From Cyanodermella asteris (lineage: Eukaryota > Ascomycota > Lecanoromycetes > Ostropales > Stictidaceae): 64,000 nucleotides of DNA. Below, in pieces: positions 1-10,304 of this stretch. The stretch is taken from assembly GCA_900618795.1 (NCBI GenBank), contig UYJD01000006.1:1251289-1315288 (forward strand). Reading direction: 5' to 3'. The position numbers were made by a program, and so were the translations under genes. A model generated the notes under the pieces. That model was not told where the DNA came from. It did no database searches and worked only from the letters and a program-made list of their open reading frames with translations. Position 1 is the first letter of the stretch. Every line of letters starts with the position of its first letter.

Positions 1-161
1 AATGATTATCCCACTGAACCACTCTATAATCGTAAAAACATGTCATCGTCTACCTTTGTCGAGCTTGGTCGTCCAGCCTTGTCTTGCATTATGCCCACAG
101 CATAACGCCACACAATGCAACAGCAAGCCGCTGCAGATGCTGAATTAGTATCGTATCGTGT

Positions 162-1524
162 CTATTGCTGCGCACATTGAGGGCCCTCTGCTTCATCATC
201 TTCCTCCCAGTCCTCGCCCTCTCCTCCTTCCGTTGTTCCGAAATCCTCAATGTCGCCATCAGGGTCGTATTCAACTTCATCGACGAGCTCAGGGGCGATC
301 TTCAGAGGTGCAGCAGGTGGTGGGAGAACCTTCTGCAATTGAGCTCGACGTTCATCGTTCAACCATCCTTCTTCTGGAAATTGCACGTCGCAAATCAAAT
401 AGAGATCACCCTTGGCATCACTTCGTCGAAGCGGCATGCCTTCTCTAGGTATCTTGAGCACTTGATTAGGTTTGATCGCCTTCCCGGCTGGATTCGTGAT
501 CGAGATTCCCCTGCCATCAAGGTGCTTGATGACGACTCTCGAGAATCCACAAAGCGCTTCGGCCAAAGAGAGCTCAATCTCTGCCGTCAGGTCTGCACCT
601 TCACGTTTGAATGTGTCGTGTTCCTTTTCTTGTAGGACAAAAACAAGATCGCCAGGCTCTTGGTTCGGGGACTGGTCAGCCTCGCCAGATATGACAATCT
701 TGTCGTTGTTCCTGGAGCCTCGAGGAATGTAGAGCTCTATCGGCTTTTTTTCTTTGGTGGTCTTCTTTCCTTTGCACTTCTTGCATTTCTCCTTCTCTCG
801 TAAGATCTCGCCTTCGCCGCTGCAGGTTCCACACGGTACCTGTTGCTGCACGAGCATGTTTCCCTGCTGAGCAACGACCATTCGGGCTCCTCGACCTTGA
901 CAAGTCTCGCACTTTCTGGCTTTTGCACCCTCTTTGGCGCCACTGCCCTTGCAGTGCCCACAAACGACATTTTTGGTGATGTTGAAGTGGGCTGTCTTGC
1001 CTTTGTAAAGGTCCTCGAGCGTGACATCGTATCTGCTGACTTCGTCCTCGCCTCGCCTAGGCTTCCTGGGCCGTCCGCCCATACCACCCATACCGCCCAT
1101 GCCGCCCATACCACCGAACATCTGATTCAAGATATCGTCCATGTCCGTGCCATCCATACCGCCAGGACCTCCCCTCGACGGGTCAAATGCAGACATACCA
1201 TGGCGATCGTATGCGGCCCGCTTGTCTTCGTCATAAAGGATTTCGTAGGCCTGGCTGATAGCTTTGAATTTCACATCTGCAGCTTCACGATCTGATTCGG
1301 CAGCTTTGTCGGGGTGGTGCTTTAATGCAAGCTTTCGATACGCTTTCCGAACCTCGTCCTTGGAAGCACTGCGCTCGACCTCGAGAACCTCTAGGGAATG
1401 TGAGTGGGCGATCAAGATTCACGTGGACGGCGCCAAACTTACCGTAGAGGTCGATTTCGTCAACATCCGCCACTAAATTCACAGTCAGCCATAAGTGCTG
1501 CACACATCTCCAGAAGAACGTACT
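162..1524 (-). CDS. Class A (type I) DnaJ/Hsp40 co-chaperone, Ydj1/Xdj1-like, with CAAX box
   Basis: Exons are 1524 (a single base), 1472-1443 and 1390-162, giving 419 aa; introns are 51 and 52 bp. The product is a J-protein that stimulates Hsp70 ATPase and delivers clients. Seen: J-domain at the N-terminus with HPD at residues 36-38; a Gly/Phe/Met linker with GMG repeats; four zinc-finger motifs (CGHCKGSG, CETCQGRG, CGTCSGEG, CKKCKGKK); two beta-barrel substrate domains; an acidic tail ending in CAQQ, a CAAX box predicting farnesylation as in Ydj1. The start codon is split by intron 1: exon 1 ends in ...AAAA and exon 2 opens TGGCGGATG, making AAAATGGCG. Without splicing the frame has an upstream TAG and no ATG. 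It is divergent from the glutamyl-tRNA synthetase gene. Whether it is the Ydj1 or the Xdj1 orthologue is not settled. Confidence 0.93.
1473..1523 (-). other. Intron splitting the J-protein start codon (A|TG)
   Basis: Donor GTACGT, branch-like GCTGAC about 15 bases before the acceptor, and acceptor TTTAG. Joining gives the only ATG that opens the J-domain frame. If the intron is retained, the first ATG opens a 15-codon reading frame ending in TGA, out of frame with the J-domain. Confidence 0.8.
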
Positions 1525-1976
1525 TTTGATTGAAATGCGCTCCTAAAGGCGCAATCGTCGAGTAGCCCTTCACTCCTGCAGGTCTATACCTGCACTTCTG
1601 AGAAGATGACTGTTATCGATGCAAGCCGTGGATGACGAACGGGTAGAAGTTTGCGCTGCTGATCCCGGCCACTCGGTGATTGCTTTTCTAATTGCCCGTA
1701 TCACAGCGATAATGCAGTAAGCCTGCTCTAACGAGTGAGAGCAAACCCTGTGCCGCAAGCAGGTCGGACTCTCAGATATCGATGGCTAGGGCGATCCGAT
1801 TTTCTAGAAATGCAAGCAGGGGTATTAGTGACTTCCTGATGCTTGGGAAAATCAGATAATTCTCAAGGCTATGAATTCACGGCCGATAACTCCGAGCCGG
1901 AGCGAAGAGCCGCCTCGAAGATCGACATCTTTCCAGTGCCGAGCTTAGAGCAGTTTATCACTCACTAGAGCTCCAA
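1525..1976. promoter_or_regulatory. Divergent promoter region, J-protein / glutamyl-tRNA synthetase
   Basis: About 450 bp lie between the two divergently transcribed starts. No ORF of coding character and no clear TATA box was seen. It must carry both 5' leaders. Confidence 0.5.
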
Positions 1977-3704
1977 ATGAAAGCATCGATACTGCTACAG
2001 AGACCGTCAGACCGCTGGATATGCGAGTCATGCAGGCAGCACCTCTCTATCAAGAGGCACGCTTGGCGGCAGCCTCGTTCGACCCGCCATAACTCATCGC
2101 TTGCAGCGCGGCCGAGCAAGCATGAGCTTCAGAAGCTTCCCGACTACCCGGCACGAACTCGATTCGCACCCTCGCCGACCGGCTTCTTACACCTGGGGTC
2201 CCTTCGGACAGCGCTTTTCAACTTTCTACTAGCGCGCGCGACAAAAGGTCAATTCGTGCTTCGAATTGAAGACACCGACACTAAGCGGACCGTGCCGGGC
2301 GCGTTAGACAGGATATGCCGCGATCTCGAATGGGCTGGCCTGCAGTGGGACGAAGGCCCAGAAGTCGGAGGGCCGTACGGGCCATATCTTCAGAGCAAGA
2401 GGACCGAAATATACCAGGAGCACGCCACCAAACTGCTTGACAGTGGACATGCGTACAGGTGCTTCTGCTCTCCTCAGCGGTTACAAGAATTGGCGGAGAG
2501 AAGGGCCGCGATGGGACTTCCCATTGACTACGACAGAACATGCGAAGGCATTGACAAAGCTGAAAGTGACGATCGAGCGCATCGGGGCGAAAAGCATACC
2601 GTAAGGCTGAGGGTTCCCCAGGCATATCCCGAGTACATCGACCTCGTCTACGGGCGCGTGGGCGGAAAGTCAGGGCGGAAACAGGGCAAAGCACAGAAGC
2701 AGGGCGAACTGGTTTACGAAGATCCCATTCTGCTGAAAAGCGATGGATTCCCCACGTATCATCTTGCCAACGTTGTAGACGACCATCTGATGAAAATCAC
2801 CCACGTTGTCAGGGCTGCAGAGTGGATGCCGAGCACGCCCAAGCATCTAGCAATGTACCAGGCTTTCGGCTGGGAGCCGCCCAAGTTTGCACATGTCGGT
2901 CTCCTCCAGGACACATCGGGTCAGAAATTGAGCAAGCGCAACGCAGATGTCGATACTGCATCCTATCAGCAGAAAGGCTATTTCCCTGAAGCACTCATCA
3001 ATTTCTGCGCTTTGCTAGGGTGGAGCCACAGTCGAAGTAGCGATGTCATGAACCTGGATGAGCTAATAGAATCATTCAACCTGAAGTTCACAAAAGGAAA
3101 CACGCTCGTCAGTCTCAAGAAATTGCAATTTCTTCAAACCCAACACGCGAGGCACTACATTACCCAGCGATCTAGCCGCCTCGATGTGATTGTCGATGAG
3201 ATTGTGACTTTACTCAACAAGCGACGAGAGGCCGATCCTGCTTGGCAGGTACCGGTGGGCAACACTGAGCAAGATTTCGTCAAGGCAATTCTGATGGCCA
3301 GGCCGGACAAGTATTCATTTGCAGAGGATTTTCTGGACAACAACAAGGGCTTCTTCATATCTCACCCTGATTCGTATGGCAAGGCCCCGGAACTCAAGCC
3401 TCATATAATCCAGGCTGTCCATGAGAGGCTCCAACAACTACCAGAGCAAGACTGGGAAGCCTGGGCTATCAATAACGTAGTCATTGATGTGGCTCAAGAA
3501 CAGACAGCTCAGACTGGCAAGGATCCTGAGACGGCACTGAAGACGGCGTCCAATGAGATCAACAAGTTTCTACGATGGGCAATATTAGGATCGGGTGGTC
3601 CGCCTATGGCAAATACCATGCATATCTTGGGCAAGGATGCTAGCTTGCACCGTCTTGACCAGGCGCTGCTCCGGAACACAGAAGTAGTACAGAAGAACGG
3701 TTGA
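1977..3704 (+). CDS. MSE1: Mitochondrial glutamyl-tRNA synthetase (class I, discriminating-type fold)
   Basis: Single-exon 575-aa protein that charges mitochondrial tRNA with glutamate. The first ~55 residues are rich in Arg/Ser/His with almost no acidic residues, as expected of a mitochondrial presequence. The class I HIGH-type motif is PSPTGFLHLG at residues 65-74, followed by the RIEDTDTKR segment. The KMSKS equivalent is KLSKR near residue 318. The C-terminal ~200 residues are the helical anticodon-binding region. Length is usual for fungal mitochondrial GluRS. It converges on CSN5 downstream, only 175 bp between stop codons. Two nearby CTAG/ATG contexts exist upstream, but 1977 is the first in-frame ATG. 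Confidence 0.95.
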   Translation: MKASILLQRPSDRWICESCRQHLSIKRHAWRQPRSTRHNSSLAARPSKHELQKLPDYPARTRFAPSPTGFLHLGSLRTALFNFLLARATKGQFVLRIEDTDTKRTVPGALDRICRDLEWAGLQWDEGPEVGGPYGPYLQSKRTEIYQEHATKLLDSGHAYRCFCSPQRLQELAERRAAMGLPIDYDRTCEGIDKAESDDRAHRGEKHTVRLRVPQAYPEYIDLVYGRVGGKSGRKQGKAQKQGELVYEDPILLKSDGFPTYHLANVVDDHLMKITHVVRAAEWMPSTPKHLAMYQAFGWEPPKFAHVGLLQDTSGQKLSKRNADVDTASYQQKGYFPEALINFCALLGWSHSRSSDVMNLDELIESFNLKFTKGNTLVSLKKLQFLQTQHARHYITQRSSRLDVIVDEIVTLLNKRREADPAWQVPVGNTEQDFVKAILMARPDKYSFAEDFLDNNKGFFISHPDSYGKAPELKPHIIQAVHERLQQLPEQDWEAWAINNVVIDVAQEQTAQTGKDPETALKTASNEINKFLRWAILGSGGPPMANTMHILGKDASLHRLDQALLRNTEVVQKNG

Positions 3705-3879
3705 GCCGTTCTGGAGAGTCTGCAACATGATGCTACTCCCGCGGCTATCTTGCTTGTCTTCAATTCATTCTTTCCTTATCAGTAAGACTTCGTGGCATGT
3801 TCCGTCTTGAGGCATGCCGGCTGGCCCCAATTGGTTGATTCTCGAGAGATCGGCTCGTACCCTTCTTTCAACTCCATCT

Positions 3880-4929
3880 TCATTTGTCCTCCACCATCGC
3901 CTCCGAGTCGTCCGCAGGCCTGACGATCCCAGTAAAGAGTCTGCTTTTTATTTCCTCTGCAAGCACCCCCCGTGCCTCAGCACCAGCGACTTTGGTGCTT
4001 AACGTGGTGACCTTGTCAAGGTTGCTATCCTTGCCGACCACAGGTCCCGTCCTTCCAGCAGATTTCACATTCTTTTCCGCGCCCTTCAACTTCTGACTGA
4101 CATCGGTGATTTGGAGAGTGCTGTAATCCTTGTTGCTGACGAGAGAGCTCTGACTCAGTGTGCTGACCCAGTACTTGTTCCATAGTAGGTCGAGCATCTG
4201 TGTGTTCAATGTGCTCTTGTAATGTGTAATGTCCAAAGGGTAGTAACGCTCAGCGTACTTGCCGAAATCTTCTGTCTTCTCGCTTGGGAGGCCCACGACC
4301 CCGTCCTCAGAAGCACCAATCGCACGCTCCGGGTGATAGCCTTCGGGGTACGTACGGAATGCACCGATTTCAACGCGACCCGAGCTGACCGTACGGTTGG
4401 GATCGACAACAACAGCCACAAACGGGTCCTGGTAGAGCTGATATGTCTCTTGGGTCCTGACATCGATACCAGAGAGCCAGCAACCATAGCCGGGATGGCT
4501 GTGATACCATCCGACAACATTATCGAGCATGCCCTGATCTCGGCACAGCGACAGGTATTCCACGATGTACTCGTTCGCCTCGTCGCCAGCGTTCACACGG
4601 GTCTCTGTGCCCTCGACGGGTAGCCTGAAAGCGTCTGTCACCACAATAGTATCGCCTTCCACCTTTCCTTGCATAAGTCCCATCACCTCCAGGCTACCTC
4701 CCGATCGTGCGTGGATGGTCATTCTCATAAGAGCAACGGAAGAGATGCGAATGTTCTTGAAATGATTGGGGTCTTTCTTCCATGGTCTTCGCTCTGCAAT
4801 GGCTTTCTGATCTTCTGTGTCGAGCTCATACAGAGCATCACGCTCCGAATCAACCAGCTTGCGGGCGTTGGCGAGCTCCCAAGCTGTCTTTGCATGGATC
4901 GAACTTTTGAAGGCCGAATCGCCAGCCAT
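3880..4929 (-). CDS. CSN5: COP9 signalosome subunit 5 (JAMM deneddylase)
   Basis: Single-exon, 349 aa. Catalytic subunit of the COP9 signalosome, a zinc isopeptidase that removes NEDD8/Rub1 from cullins. Seen: MPN+ domain from about residue 55 to 190; the conserved Glu in SLEVMGLMQG near residue 80; the JAMM motif HSHPGYGCWLSGID at about residues 142-155, with both His and the Asp zinc ligands intact, so the enzyme should be active. The helical C-terminal part (TLNTQMLDLLWNKYWV) matches the CSN5 dimer-interface region. Nuclear/cytosolic. In filamentous fungi the COP9 complex links cullin ligases to light and development. Confidence 0.96.
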   Translation of the reverse strand: MAGDSAFKSSIHAKTAWELANARKLVDSERDALYELDTEDQKAIAERRPWKKDPNHFKNIRISSVALMRMTIHARSGGSLEVMGLMQGKVEGDTIVVTDAFRLPVEGTETRVNAGDEANEYIVEYLSLCRDQGMLDNVVGWYHSHPGYGCWLSGIDVRTQETYQLYQDPFVAVVVDPNRTVSSGRVEIGAFRTYPEGYHPERAIGASEDGVVGLPSEKTEDFGKYAERYYPLDITHYKSTLNTQMLDLLWNKYWVSTLSQSSLVSNKDYSTLQITDVSQKLKGAEKNVKSAGRTGPVVGKDSNLDKVTTLSTKVAGAEARGVLAEEIKSRLFTGIVRPADDSEAMVEDK

Positions 4930-6167
4930 GACGTCGACTGAGCGTGTTTGGCACGAATCACACGCAAGAAAGCAGCCGTATCGGCGGAACTTGTATTATT
5001 ATGGCGTGCCTAGTTGCTTTGTTGCTTTGAGTCCGCTTAGATCCGCACGATCTGGAGTGTGGCGTCAGTCACGATCAGCTGCCTCTGCGTATGGAACGTC
5101 TGGAGGTTATGCACAAGATCGCGCAAAAATTGGCGGGCGACCAGCCGTGAACGTAGTATTGACGGATACGTTGACAAGAGTTGAGGATCGGGACTTAGAT
5201 GTGCAGCTTGATCATTCGAGGATTTGAATGAAGGGTGGTGAGCTGTACTAGGCTGTCGGCGATGTCTGGCCAATCAGCCTTCCGCGCCTCTCTCAAGCGG
5301 AGTCGCCCGCCGTTACTTCCTCCCCGCCGCCATGTTTTGTTTCACAGCGATCAAACAATGATACAAGTATCTACTCATGACCGAAGGATATGAAACCCGC
5401 GCGTGCGATGCTCTGAACTTATATCTATTGCTTTCCACAGTAAGAGGGACCCTAGTCACTCCAGCGCTGCTCGTCAGAGGGTAAAATGCCGAAGTTGTGA
5501 TCAGCCATTTATCAGAAAGCCGCTGCGCTACTTCATGGTACCCACCAAATTGTGGAAGATTGATGAATTTCGATTTCTAATTTCGATAAATCTGGCGGTT
5601 GGCACGAGTTCCTATGTTCCTGCCCGAATTCATTAAGCAACAAGTATCATGCATCTACTGCGGAGTGATGGTTCTTTAATTGATGGCGAAAATCGTTCCG
5701 AGTCAAGGGATCAAAGCCTGAGTCGTACACTCAAAACATGCCTGCTTGAAGAGACGGGCACAACCCATGAAGCAGTGGACAAATTTGTGACGCCAGTGCG
5801 CTTGCGTTACCTCGATGCAAGGACGAGCAGCAGATGAAAGCGTGGCTGTGTTGCCGCATCACGTGATGGCGTCCAAGCGATTGTTGCTCTGCCAACCGGC
5901 GCCAATTGTGTCACCCCATCGGCCTACAGCTTTCTGTTACTGTTAGAAGCAATACTGTCTCCGCGTGTTACAAAGCAACTCTGCGACAGAGCTACACGAG
6001 TTCGCACCCAGCAGACATTCGGCACATCAACATGCACTGCACTTGCTCTTTATGAATCCACACTACTGCGCCGCGAGGACTTTGCTTTCCCTGAGGGCTT
6101 AGAGCCAACAAACCTTTCGACCACAACCTTTACCTCGCGTCGGCTTCTCCAAACTAGCTCGACGACG
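4930..6167. promoter_or_regulatory. Intergenic region, divergent CSN5 / ASE1
   Basis: 1.24 kb between two divergent starts. It holds only short ORFs of no coding character (longest 78 codons). No tRNA, repeat or mobile element was seen. Confidence 0.5.
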
Positions 6168-8674
6168 ATGGATACCAGCCACCTTGCCACCCAGGTCACG
6201 GCCATTATCGGCCAACTACACAACTTGTTCGACGATATCGGTGTTCCTACACACGAGCGCGAATCCAGAGAAACAAAGGTAAGGCCCTCCCGTAGAGCGC
6301 GACGGTATTTGATGCTAAGCATGCCCAGTTATTTACGGCGCTCTCCGAGACCCTCAACAATCAGTTACGCACAGTAAGCGCAGAGAAGGATGAGCTCACA
6401 GCGGAAGCGCGGCGCATTATCAAGACCATCCGGCAAATGGAAGCGTCCCTGACAGATGACAAACCGCGCGACAGTTCCTACGAGATGGAGGATGAGCGCT
6501 TGAGAGTCACCGTGCCACTGATGCGATGCATCAAGGCGCTGAAGGAGGAGTACAACGGCATCGCAAAGCTCCACCGCGAGCGATTTGAGCAAGTCAAGAA
6601 ACTGTTGGAAGCGCTTCAGTCCTACTCCTCCCATCTCGAACCGTCCTTCCTCAAAGTCCAGCTCCCTCCTCCATCAACAAACGGCTCGATACCGCCAACT
6701 TTCGATCTGTCTCCTTCCTACATCGCGTCGCTCGATGAAGAATTTGGACGCGTTTACGAGGAATATGTACGGCGGCTTGAAACGGTCAAGACGCTTTCCG
6801 AGGGCATAGTCAACCTTTGGGCAGAGCTAGGCACTCCACAGGCACAGACAGACAGCAGCATCATCAAGCATTACCGCGAGGCGCCAGAGCAACTAGGACT
6901 GCATGGCTCAGACATTTCGCGCCTGCAAAGCCGACACGACAAGCTGTCTCAGGAGAAAACCAACAGGGAAAACAAAGTCAAAGAGATGAAGATACAAATC
7001 GAAGTACTGTGGGATCGTCTAGGTGTCGAGGAGATGGACCGCAACCGATTTTTGGCCGGAACTAGAGGCTGCGGCTTGCGCGTGATCAACGATTTCGAGG
7101 CCGAGCTAGATCGCTTGACGGAGCTGAAGGCCCAGAACCTAGGGCTGTTCGTTGAAGACGCCCGTGACCGACTTCAGGAACTCTGGGACACATTGTACTT
7201 CTCCGAGGAAGAGATGCTTGAGTTCACCCCAGCATTCTCGGACGTCTACAGCGACGCATTATTATCGGCCCACGAAAACGAAATTGCGCGATTGACAAAG
7301 CTTAAAGAACAACGACTACCCATGTTACAGCTCATTGAGAAGCACCGTTCGCTAGTTAACGATCGCGAGGAACTCAATGCCTCGAGCCAGGATGCTTCAC
7401 GTTTGATTGCAAAGAAGGGCGAGCGACGAGATCCAGGAAAGCTCCTTCGCGAGGAGAAGCTGCGCAAGCGCATCGCAAAGGAGTTACCGAAGATCGAGGC
7501 TGATCTCAAGAAGCGACTCGAGAATTGGGAGAATGAATATGGCCGACCATTCCTGGTCCACGGTCAGGACTATCTCCTCGATCTTGAAGCCGCCGCCGAG
7601 GCAGCGAAGCCAGCTACAACACGCTCAAAGACCCCCGGCATGACCGGAGCCCCGCCTCGTTCGAAGACTCCTGCCCCAGCACAATCTGTCCGTGGGACTG
7701 TCGGCAAGTCGGCGGCAAGGCCAGCTCCTGCCACAGCACGGCCCAAAACCCCTGCGGCAGCTCCTCGTTCAGCCGTGACAGCTTCCAAGATTGCTGTGCC
7801 ATCACCCAGCAAGGGCTCCCCGTCAAAAATACCCGCTCGTGTTCCTCTGGGCACCATGAAGAACGGCAACAATTCGCCAGAGCGTCGACAGCCTCAGGCT
7901 GCCGCACAGCCGCCATACGATTCGAACACCGTCCGAAAGATGGGGCCTCCGGCTCGAGCACCACCGCCCAAAATGCGCGATTTATACCCTCCGACTGCAC
8001 CTGCTAGCAGAGCACCAGCTTCCAGAGCACAGGACTCTTCCACTTACGCTTCCAGCGCTGCTGGGTCGGAAAATTGGAGGAGCAAATCCGCCGCAAGCTC
8101 CCACACTGGGAGCGTCGTCCGCCATGTCCAAGATGATGACCCCTACTCAGACAACTATTCGCGCGCCGAGAAGATGTCTTATGCTCCTCCTTCTCTGACT
8201 TCGGGAAGCTCAGTATCCGCCCATTCCTCTCAGTATTCTTATGGTGATATGCGATCGACGCCGCAGACGTACGCAGATCTGCGTCCACAGTCACGACACG
8301 CACCATCAGGGCACCAGCCTCAGATCTATCAGACACAATACAGCCAATTTCGGCAAGTGAGCGCCGACTCCACAAACTCGCAAGCGGCGTCTGGGTCCGA
8401 AAACTGGGAGACTTATGATGACGCATCAGAACCCGACGGACACCATGGATATGAGCCAGACGCCGATTACTATGCCAAGCTGAGAGCCGCTCAGTCAAGA
8501 GGGAAGCGTTTCACACCCGAAGGTGGCTATGACAACTCGACGATAGGGAAGGGCAAGAAGATACGAAGCGTTTATGACGGTTTGGAGAAGGAAAGGACAT
8601 ATGTTCAAGACGAGCAGGGGAGAATGGTCAGTGCCAGCGATGCAGGCTGGACAGACGAGGATGGCGCTTTCTAG
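6168..8674 (+). CDS. ASE1: Ase1/PRC1/MAP65 microtubule-bundling protein
   Basis: Exons 6168-6278 and 6329-8674; a 50-bp intron (GTAAGG...GCTAAGC...CAG) lies after codon 37; total 818 aa. The protein crosslinks antiparallel microtubules in the spindle midzone. Seen: N-terminal dimerisation rod with long heptad-like stretches (residues ~1-330); the conserved spectrin-type microtubule-binding region around LWDTLYFSEEE and KLLREEKLRKRI; then a basic, Ser/Pro/Ala-rich tail from about residue 470. The tail contains at least three KTP sites (SKTPG, SKTPA, PKTPA), typical of CDK control of Ase1. The final ~150 residues are Tyr/Ser-rich and probably disordered. The start is the first ATG, preceded by GACGACG. 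The spliced frame is open throughout. Confidence 0.93.
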
Positions 8675-10304
8675 GAGGATCGCTTCCGTGTTCTCAATTT
8701 CAGGGAAGCGGGCGACGTTAGACACGCGATCCGCGGCCGACAATTCAGTTCTTGACAAGGTATCTAGGTGGGCGTTTGGGGCGTTGAAGCAGCGGCTCTC
8801 GAGCAAGGCCTTGCAAGCATAGTGCGATGGACAAGGCTCTATGGTGTGTTGGAAACGAATGCTCTGACTAATGTGTCTGGAGTTTGTGTATGCTCAAGTA
8901 CGAATATGTCAATGATACAATTATCGCGAAGGTCTGAGTGTTCTGACAAGCCATAGCTTTCTGGAAAAGGTAATCACAATCATCCCGCTAGTTTCTGCAA
9001 GGCGGTCGTCCCACGATCCGCCGATTAAACCAAACCAAACCATGACTCTGACTGCTGTGGCTTTTCGGAAAAGTCAAATCGTTTACCGATCAGCCTGGGC
9101 CACGGCAGGTGGAAAAAGTCTTTACCGACGTCCTCCTTAAGTGACTACTTGGCCAGGTCTTTCGCTGATATGGACGGAGCATCAGCAACGACTTCTTTTA
9201 TCCCGCCTTGGGTCTCAATGATGTGCATCAGATGCGAAAAGACCATCCTCTCTGCACCTGTGCTCTTAGCTAACAGAGCTCGGTGACAGGTTGGCCCTCA
9301 TCCCTTCAACGACCACTTTGAATTCTTCACTCCGTAAGTCGAACGGCATGAAGAAATTCGTCTCGGGTCTCGACGTGAGCTTCCAACCCCCTACCCCCCT
9401 TCCTCCAAAGATTTTGGGCTTTGTCGAAAGTTCCCAAAATTGCTGACTCAATGGCCATCCAGAGCACTCCCGTATCTCCGGACCCTGCCATCAAAAACCA
9501 TCAAACAAGCCGGGGGTCTGATCTCAACAAGCCCGGTCTATCGACCTCTCGAAAATGGGTATGCGATTGACAAGAAACGGACGGGCTGATGCTTGCAATC
9601 CCTGAGCGTTGTGCCCTTCCAACTTCACCGGCGACGTGTGAGTGAAAATGACAACAGAAGGGTCCGAAAAAATTTGCCTACGATGGCGAGATGACGCTCA
9701 CGTTCAAGTTCAGAGCATTGATCGAAGAACAGTTACGAGTTTTTTTGGTTCTCGTGGCACGTCAAACTAACCCCACCAAGTACAAGCTCTGGAAACCCCC
9801 TCCCCTTCCCAAACGCCTACTAATACTTAGCCAAGTAAACGAGGCCGGATCTAGCCGGGCAACGCCCAAAAGGTATGAAACAAGGCCAAAAACCCGCCCA
9901 GTCCTCCCATTCAAGGCACATCTTTATCAATAGAAGGAAAACACATCGCAGCCAATAGATATATGGGAAGATCTTCAGCGGACACTTCGACAAGATCACG
10001 AACGACAGTATACACGATTTACGTCATAAAAGCATTTGTACAAAGACAGTCTTTCCAAATGTTCACTATCCATTCAATTCGCTCGCGTGTTCGTCCGTCG
10101 AGCAGTCTATGTAAAGCACACAATGGCCCGGTTCGGTAAAGGGGGACCAATCGGAGCAGACTACGCAACGGCCAGCGCCACCCACTCTCCCCGATTGACA
10201 TCCCCAGACTTGAATCGTTTGCATATCTATTCAACTCAAAGAAAAGAATATATCAGAGCCCCATCATTGATTTGTCGGTTGTCCAACGTTCATCCTCAGC
10301 GCGC
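8675..10304. other. Intergenic region between convergent ASE1 and the secreted Ser/Thr-rich gene
   Basis: 1.63 kb. It contains short C-tracts (9395-9410) and small ORFs without coding character. Both 3' UTRs must lie here. No repeat family or RNA gene was recognised. Confidence 0.5.
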
